Source of the DNA: Annona cherimola
Lineage: Eukaryota > Streptophyta > Magnoliopsida > Magnoliales > Annonaceae
Reading direction: 5' to 3'
Length of the DNA stretch: 64,000 nucleotides
Assembly: GCA_030490835.1 (NCBI GenBank)
Contig: CM059975.1
Span: forward strand, 58,519,174-58,583,173
In this document: positions 58,787 to 64,000 of the stretch, one piece after another
Layout of the letters: each line of letters begins with the position of its first letter
Numbering within the stretch: the stretch's first letter is position 1
Made by a program: the position numbers and the translations under genes
The notes under the pieces: generated by a model
The model's database searches: none
What the model was told of the DNA's origin: nothing
Seen by the model: the letters and a program-made list of their open reading frames with translations, nothing else

Positions 58787-59170
58787 TTACCAAATGATCT
58801 AAACGAATCTCTAATAATCGACATGGTGGATTGGACAGTGCAAGCTGAATTCCAAATCTCAACTTTCAAGGACATCTTAGAAGCATCTCTGGTTGGAGAA
58901 ATCAGTGAATCTGACGACGATTTAGCAGAGATGATACATTACCTGCAGTAACCTCCAACATTCCCACGATACTCGCAGAAATTCAAATCACTGGAGCTTA
59001 AGCCAGAATCTTTTAAACAGTTGAAGCCGTCGATCGAAGAGCCGCCTATTCTGGAGCTGAAACCCTTGCCAAAGTACCTCACATATGCCTACCTGGGAGC
59101 GGAATCCTCACTCCCAGTGATTATTTCTTCTGCACTGGATCCCGTGTAGGAAGAAAAACTACTCAGAGTG
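58787..59170 (+). pseudogene. Athila linker between protease and RT, decayed
   Basis: The frame is still traceable (KPLPKYLTYAYLG-type wording before RT, family norm LPxHLKYAYL) but carries stops near 58949 and 59147 from likely Gln codons. Confidence 0.6.
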
Positions 59171-60600
59171 CTCAGAGATCACAAAAGGCCATAGAATGGA
59201 CCATAGTCGACATCAGAGGCATCAGTCCATCCTTTTGCATGCACAACATTCAAGTGGAAGAGAATTCTAGGCCATCTATCGAAGCACAGAGAAGGCTGAA
59301 CCCAATCATGAAAGAGGTGGTAAAAAAGGAGATCGTCAAATGGCTAGATGCAGGTGTGATATACCCGATCTCTAACAGTTCTTGGGTTAGTCCGGTGCAG
59401 TGCGTCCCGAAGAAAGGTTGTATGACGGTCGTCTCCAACGAGAACAACGAGCTGATTTTGACCAGGACAGTTACTAGTTGGTGAGTTTGCATGGACTACC
59501 GCAAGTTGAATAAAGCCACCCGAAAGGATCACTTTCTGCTTCCATTCATTGATCAGATGCTGGACAGGTTAGTGGGACGTGAATTCTTTTGCTTTCTGAA
59601 TGGCTATTCAGGTTATCATCAGATTATGATAGCACCGGAGGACCAAGAAAAACCACGTTCAGATGCCCTTATGGCACGTTCTCATTCAGGCGAATGCCGT
59701 TTGGCCTATGCAACGCTCCAGGTACATTTCAGCGTTCTATGATGGCCATTTTCACTGACATGGTTGAGGATTTCCTGGAGGTATTCATGGACGATTTCTT
59801 GGTATTTGGGAATTCCTATGATGAGTGTCTGATCAACTTATCGAAGATGCTCCAGCGTTGCGAGGATACAAATCTGGTTCTCAACTAGGAAAAGTGTCAT
59901 TTTATGGTACAGGAGGGCATCGTGCTTGGTCATCGGGTCTCTAAATAGGGAATTGAAGTGGACAAAGCTAAAATCAAGACGATCGAGAAATTGCCTCCAC
60001 CCACCTCAGTTAAAGGCATTAGCAGTTTTCTGGGACATGCAGGGTTCTACAGGCGATTCATGAAAGACTTCTCGAAGGTAGCCAAGCCGTTATGTTCGTT
60101 GCTAGAGAAAGATGCGCCATACGAATTTTACCAGCGAATGCATGGAGGCATTCAAGGAGCTGAAAAAGAAATTGGTATCTGTGCCAATTATTATTTCTCC
60201 AGAATGGAACCTCCCATTCGAATTGATGTGTGATGCGAGCGACTATGCGTGGGAGCAGTACTGGTCTAGCGAAAGAACAAGGTTTTTCACTCCATCTACT
60301 ACGCTAGCAAAACCTTTCGCAAATGAATTATATTACGACAAAAAAGGAACTGCTAGCGGTGGTATTTGCATTTGACAAATTCAGAGCCTATCTGGTGGGC
60401 GCCAAAGTGATCGTTTACATAGACCATTCACCCATCAAATATTTGATCGAGAAAAAAGATGCAAAACCACGCTTGATCCGGTGGGTCCTACTACTACAGG
60501 AGTTCGACCTCAAAATCAAAGACCGAAAGGGAGCTGAAAATCAGGTCGCTGACCATTTATCTTGCCTCGAAGAATCCCAGCCCGCCCAAGATACGGAGCA
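59170..60600 (+). pseudogene. pol: Athila reverse transcriptase and RNase H, disrupted
   Basis: RT segments are clear: MHNIQVEENSRPSIEAQRRL, SNSSWVSPVQCVPKKG, MDYRKLNKATRKDHFLLPF, RMPFGLCNAPGTFQRSMMAI and the catalytic FMDD near 59784. The connection and RNase H follow with [40 protein letters not shown] and [10 protein letters not shown]. Lesions include TGA at 59482 (from Arg CGA), a one-base loss near 59650, TAG at 59886 (from Trp), TAG near 59946, and frame changes near 60130 and 60260. Confidence 0.9.
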
Positions 60601-61940
60601 AATTTGGGAAGTGTTCCCGGATAAGCAGTTATTCTCTATCTCCCCAGGCAGTCCACCATGGTATGCAGACTTCGTCAATTACATCGTTAGCGGACTTTTG
60701 CCTCCGAAGTTGAATTCACACCAAAGGAAGAAGTTTCTCCATGATGTTAAATTCTATTTTTGGGACGACCCATATCTATTCAAGCAATGCTCAGATCACT
60801 TATATCAGAGATGTATTCCAGAGTGTGAACAGGAATCAATACTGCAGAGCTGCCATTCATCTCCGTACGGGGGCCATTTTCAAGGAGATAAGACTACGGA
60901 AAAAATACTTCAATCGGGATTCTACTGGCCTTCTTTATTCAAAGATGCCCACTTTTATGTAAAAAGGTGCGATCAATGCCAACGGATCGATAATATTTCC
61001 AAAAGACATGAAATGCGTCTCACTAATGTCATTGAAGTGGAAATATTTGATGTTTGGGGTATTGACTTCATGGGCCCATTCATCCCTTCCTTTGGGAACT
61101 AATATATACTGGTTGCTATTGATTATGTTTCCAAATGGGTTGAAGCTATTCCCACTCAAGCGGGCGATGCCAAAATAGCTCTCAAATTCATCAAGAAGAA
61201 CATCTTTACACATTTCGGCACGCCTCGGGTGATCATTAGTGATGGAGGATCCCATTTTTGCAACCGGCTGTTCATGGCAATTTTGCACAAATATGGCGTA
61301 CGCCACAGGGTGACTATAGGTTATCATCCATAAGCAAATGGACAGGTTGAGCTGGCCAACAGGGAATTAAAGTAAATTCTTGAAAAAATGATCGGATCAT
61401 CTTGCAAAGACTAGGCTATCAAGCTGGATGACACACTATGGGTGTATCGAACTGCCTATAAAACTTGGTTTGAAATGTCTCCTTACTAACTGGTTTATGG
61501 AAAAGCCTGTCATCTGCCGCTAGAGTTGGAACAAAATGCGTATTGGGCGATTAAAAAATTGAAAATGGACATGCAACCAGCAGGGGAACATCGATTACTG
61601 CAACTCGATGAGTTGGACGAATTCCGAATGCAAGCCTATGAAAATGCCAAGATCTATAAAGAAAAGGTGAAGAAATTGCATGATAAAAAGATTCTATCAC
61701 GGAGATTCGAACTAGGTTAAAGAGTTCTGCCTTTCAATTCAAGATTAAAACTGTTTCAGGGAAATTCAAATCCAGATGGTTGGGTCCATTCGTGGTGAGA
61801 AAGGCGACTGAGCATGGGGCAGTGGAGATATTCAACGAAGTGTCCGGTAATAGTTTTGTCGTGAATGGGCAACGTCTAAAGCATTATATGGGAGATGATT
61901 TTCAGCATTGCAAGGAGGTGCTGGAACTGAAAGAAAATTA
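60600..61940 (+). pseudogene. pol: Athila integrase, disrupted
   Basis: The zinc region is CHSSPYGGH with CDQCQR near 60850-60985. The catalytic core has [17 protein letters not shown] and ANGQVELANRE, so the D-D-E residues are all visible. The family C-terminus follows (ELEQNAYWAIKKLKMD; LDEFRMQAYENAKIY; then, after a frame change near 61740, KFKSRWLGPFVVRK and NGQRLKHYMGD). Stops lie at 61100, 61330, about 61373, 61412, 61486 and 61718, nearly all one transition from Gln or Trp. Confidence 0.9.
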
Positions 61941-62784
61941 AACAGCGGAAGCGTCGGGCTGAGGACGTTAAACTTAGCGCTGGATGGGAGGCAACTCATT
62001 ATTCATTTTCATTTTGACTCTTTTTGTCTTTGTCTTTGTTGTTGTTTTTATTTTTAGGAAAAAGACTTGGAGCTCAATTTCAAAGAGATCAAGGTCGCGC
62101 CTATTTCGGGCGGCCATCCCAGCAAACCCTGCCCAGCGACAGTGAGGACAAGGATGCCACTGAGTCTGATTCTTGAGGGAGTTCCGGTCCTTTCATTTTT
62201 ACTTTTCATTGTATTTTCTTTATTAGGTCATTCTAGGTTATCATGCATTGAGGACAATGCATCTCTCAAGTTTGGGGAGTGTATAATTCTCAACATAGGT
62301 TAGCTTTTCATGTTTTATTTCATGTTTTGTTTATGTCCATTCCAGCTAATGAAAGTTATTTTTGTTTCAATCCATCTTATTGAAAATGTGCGGGGTTGTG
62401 ATTAATGTTGACTTGAAATTGAATTCATGAAAGAATGGGCAATTCAAATTAAGAACCAAGTATGAAAGCAAGTTGAAATTGACATGTGAAAGAATTAAAA
62501 GGATTTCATAATACATTGTTCTAATTCAATTACATGTATATCTTCCAAACTGAAATGATGAGAACTGAAGTAAATAAATGCTTACCAAGTACTTTAATGG
62601 GTTCAGAAATGGTATTATTTCACATAAATCACATAGGCATGTTCAGTACCCCTAACAAAATAAGAAAAATAAAAAAGGGGTGGTTGACCTAAGCTAAGTA
62701 ACCGGAACTTGGCATCAACAAATGGCAAGGTTCGCGTAAAAAAATAAAGGAAAATCACAGTAATAATGCTTTAAAATCAAAATT

Positions 62785-62862
62785 CTCCCCAGATACCCTG
62801 AAATATGGTGAGGGGAGCAAAAAAAAAAAAGATCTCCAGATATCCTGAAATATGGTGAGGAG
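62785..62862 (+). repeat. Two tandem hairpin units with a CCTGAAATATGG core
   Basis: Unit 1 (62785-62817) has arms CTCCCC and GGGGAG. Unit 2 (62834-62862) has arms CTCC and GGAG. Both keep CCTGAAATATGGTGAG in the middle. Confidence 0.7.
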
Positions 62863-63268
62863 AATTTTTGCAATAAGTTGGGGGGGGATGTGCAGTTGGT
62901 AGAAATTGAATCCAGTGACTTATTACTATTTTCTGGAACTAGTTAATTTAGCTTAAACCTTGGTTTACCTGTTTCCATTAATTTTCTAACCAGTTTTCTG
63001 ATCCAATGGAAAATTAACATGTTGAATTATGACCATGCACTAAGCAATTTTGGCAACCACATGTAACTTGGTTTAAGGATGAAAATGCATGCCCTATTTT
63101 GTGTAATTAATGATTGATTTTTCAAGTTTAGATTAATCTTGACCTTGTGGAATAGATACGTGGATTGATCAAAGCATAACAGGAAGCAAACGGAGTTGAT
63201 AGAGTCCACATTCATTCATTCATTTATTCATTATGTTTGCATGTGTTGCTCGAGGACTAGCAACATTT

Positions 63269-63281
63269 AAGTTTGGGGATA
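63269..63281 (+). other. Athila polypurine tract
   Basis: AAGTTTGGGGATA ends at the TGATAACTCG start of the 3' LTR. Confidence 0.8.
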
Positions 63282-64000
63282 TGATAACTCGTAAAACTAC
63301 AGTTATCATGGCCCATTTCAGACTATATTTGCGTGTTAGTCTAAGAGATTAGGCTTAGTTTGCATCCATTTAGCTTAATTTTCACTCACTTTGCATTTTA
63401 GGAGCATTATTTAGTTTTTAGGCATTTTTAGTTCATTTACTTAGTTTATTCATCTTTTGCAGGAAGGACGGGCTATATAAAGGCATGCAGGCGAGTCGAA
63501 TGCAAAGCGAAACCAAGTTCAGGACAGTGGGATGGCGCCCAGGCGCCACCTTACCAACAGGTAGACCATTCCAGAAGGGTTGTGAAGTCACATGGAGAGA
63601 TTACTTCCAGGGAGTTGGCGCTTAGGCGCCAGCTAGGGGCTCCCAGGCGCTAGGCATGATCACACATGTGTGTCCAGGAGAAGCTCTAAGTCATGAAACT
63701 CCAGGGAGTTGGCGCCTAGGTGCCATTCTTTCAGTGCGTGTGCTGTGCAATGCCACTCTTTAAATAGATCCTAGGGGTTTGCACGCGAGAGAACGGAAGA
63801 GAGACCCCATGAACGGAATTACACAGAAGAGAAAGACGAAAACGCGATCAAAGCACAGATTGAAGAGAGGATTCAACTCCGTTGGTAGAAGCCGCCGGAA
63901 AACCAGTTTTCTCTTATTGTTTCTATTTTTCTTTCTTTGCTTTCATGGATACTTTCAATATGGATGTAATGGATGTTATGATCATGTCTTTGAACTAAAT
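63282..64000 (+). repeat. Athila 3' LTR, first part (runs out of the window)
   Basis: It starts TGATAACTCG. It has three palindromic clusters (GGCGCCCAGGCGCC near 63534, GGCGCTTAGGCGCC near 63618, GGCGCCTAGGTGCC near 63711) and aligns with the 5' LTR from about 63630. Differences from the 5' LTR are largely C/T or G/A. Confidence 0.85.

Larger units (their letters stand above)
61941..63281 (+). other. Athila 3' non-coding region
   Basis: No env-like gene is seen in 1.3 kb. Features are the family GGGAGGCAAC box near 61986, a good 3' splice site TTTTTATTTTTAG at about 62046-62058 with no long frame after it, AAGTTTGGGGAG near 62270 (an extra purine tract), two tandem hairpin units at 62785-62862, and the working tract AAGTTTGGGGATA at 63269-63281. 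Confidence 0.7.
55280..64000 (+). mobile_element. Athila (Ty3/gypsy) element, old and inactive, both ends incomplete
   Basis: The order is truncated 5' LTR, primer site, gag, protease, RT/RNase H, integrase, long 3' non-coding region, polypurine tract, start of the 3' LTR. The Athila assignment rests on the pol wording (RKLNKATRKDHF; ELEQNAYWAIKKL), the primer site related to tRNA-Asp types, and the AAGTTTGGGGA tracts. There are about twenty in-frame stops and several frameshifts. No env-like gene remains. Confidence 0.88.

Noticed and set aside
62067..62303. 78-codon open frame after Athila pol as an env remnant
   Set aside because: No similarity that I recognise to Athila env-like proteins; the hydrophobic run is short and it overlaps a polypurine-like tract.
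1..64000. tRNA genes, rRNA genes, CRISPR arrays, host protein genes
   Set aside because: No cloverleaf-like sequence, rRNA motif, regular spacer array or non-transposon coding domain was found by reading. A tRNAscan and a BLASTX run would be decisive.

Overview
The window is plant nuclear DNA made almost entirely of nested LTR retrotransposons. The evidence for a flowering-plant genome is: Ty1/copia elements of the Sirevirus (Maximus/SIRE) type, a Ty3/gypsy Athila element, very long chromovirus-type LTRs, a TRIM, a MITE with TAA target duplications, and low overall GC. I see no host protein gene, tRNA, rRNA or CRISPR array. The species cannot be named from this sequence.

Layout from left to right. 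Positions 1-5244 hold the 3' part of Sirevirus copy 1 (gag tail, broken pol, 3' LTR). It sits in the 3' tail of an old long LTR (5245-5878) that also carries a 281-bp MITE. From about 5879 to 55279 runs a degenerate chromovirus-like gypsy element with three LTRs and two internal regions on the + strand (L1-INT1-L2-INT2-L3), which is the product expected from unequal LTR recombination. Four things were inserted into it, three with perfect 5-bp target duplications at both ends. Sirevirus copy 2 (11205-20214) lies in INT1 and itself carries a TRIM in its 5' LTR. A 3.5-kb antisense solo LTR, S1 (25477-28989), lies in L2. A roughly 5.7-kb antisense solo LTR, S2 (31105-47455), lies in INT2 and is split by Sirevirus copy 3 (35880-46538). 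From 55280 to the end is an old Athila element: truncated 5' LTR, gag, protease, RT/RNase H, integrase and the start of the 3' LTR, with about twenty stop codons.

Sirevirus copy 3 is the most complete and one of the youngest elements. Its 1647-bp LTRs differ at about five positions, its 593-codon gag is open, its pol carries one nonsense codon, and it has an extra 527-codon env-position gene after pol. That gene has its own plant-like CT-rich leader. Gag and pol lie in different frames. A consensus splice donor inside gag and an acceptor just before pol would join them in phase, removing exactly 700 nt. I propose this as a splicing switch between Gag and Gag-Pol.

Other points of interest: a hairpin with a constant loop is kept near the 3' end of three different long-LTR families; the TATA box of L2 has become a 75-bp TA repeat; copy 3 looks like a recombinant with a breakpoint between integrase and RT; and copy 2 seems to have transposed when it was already defective.
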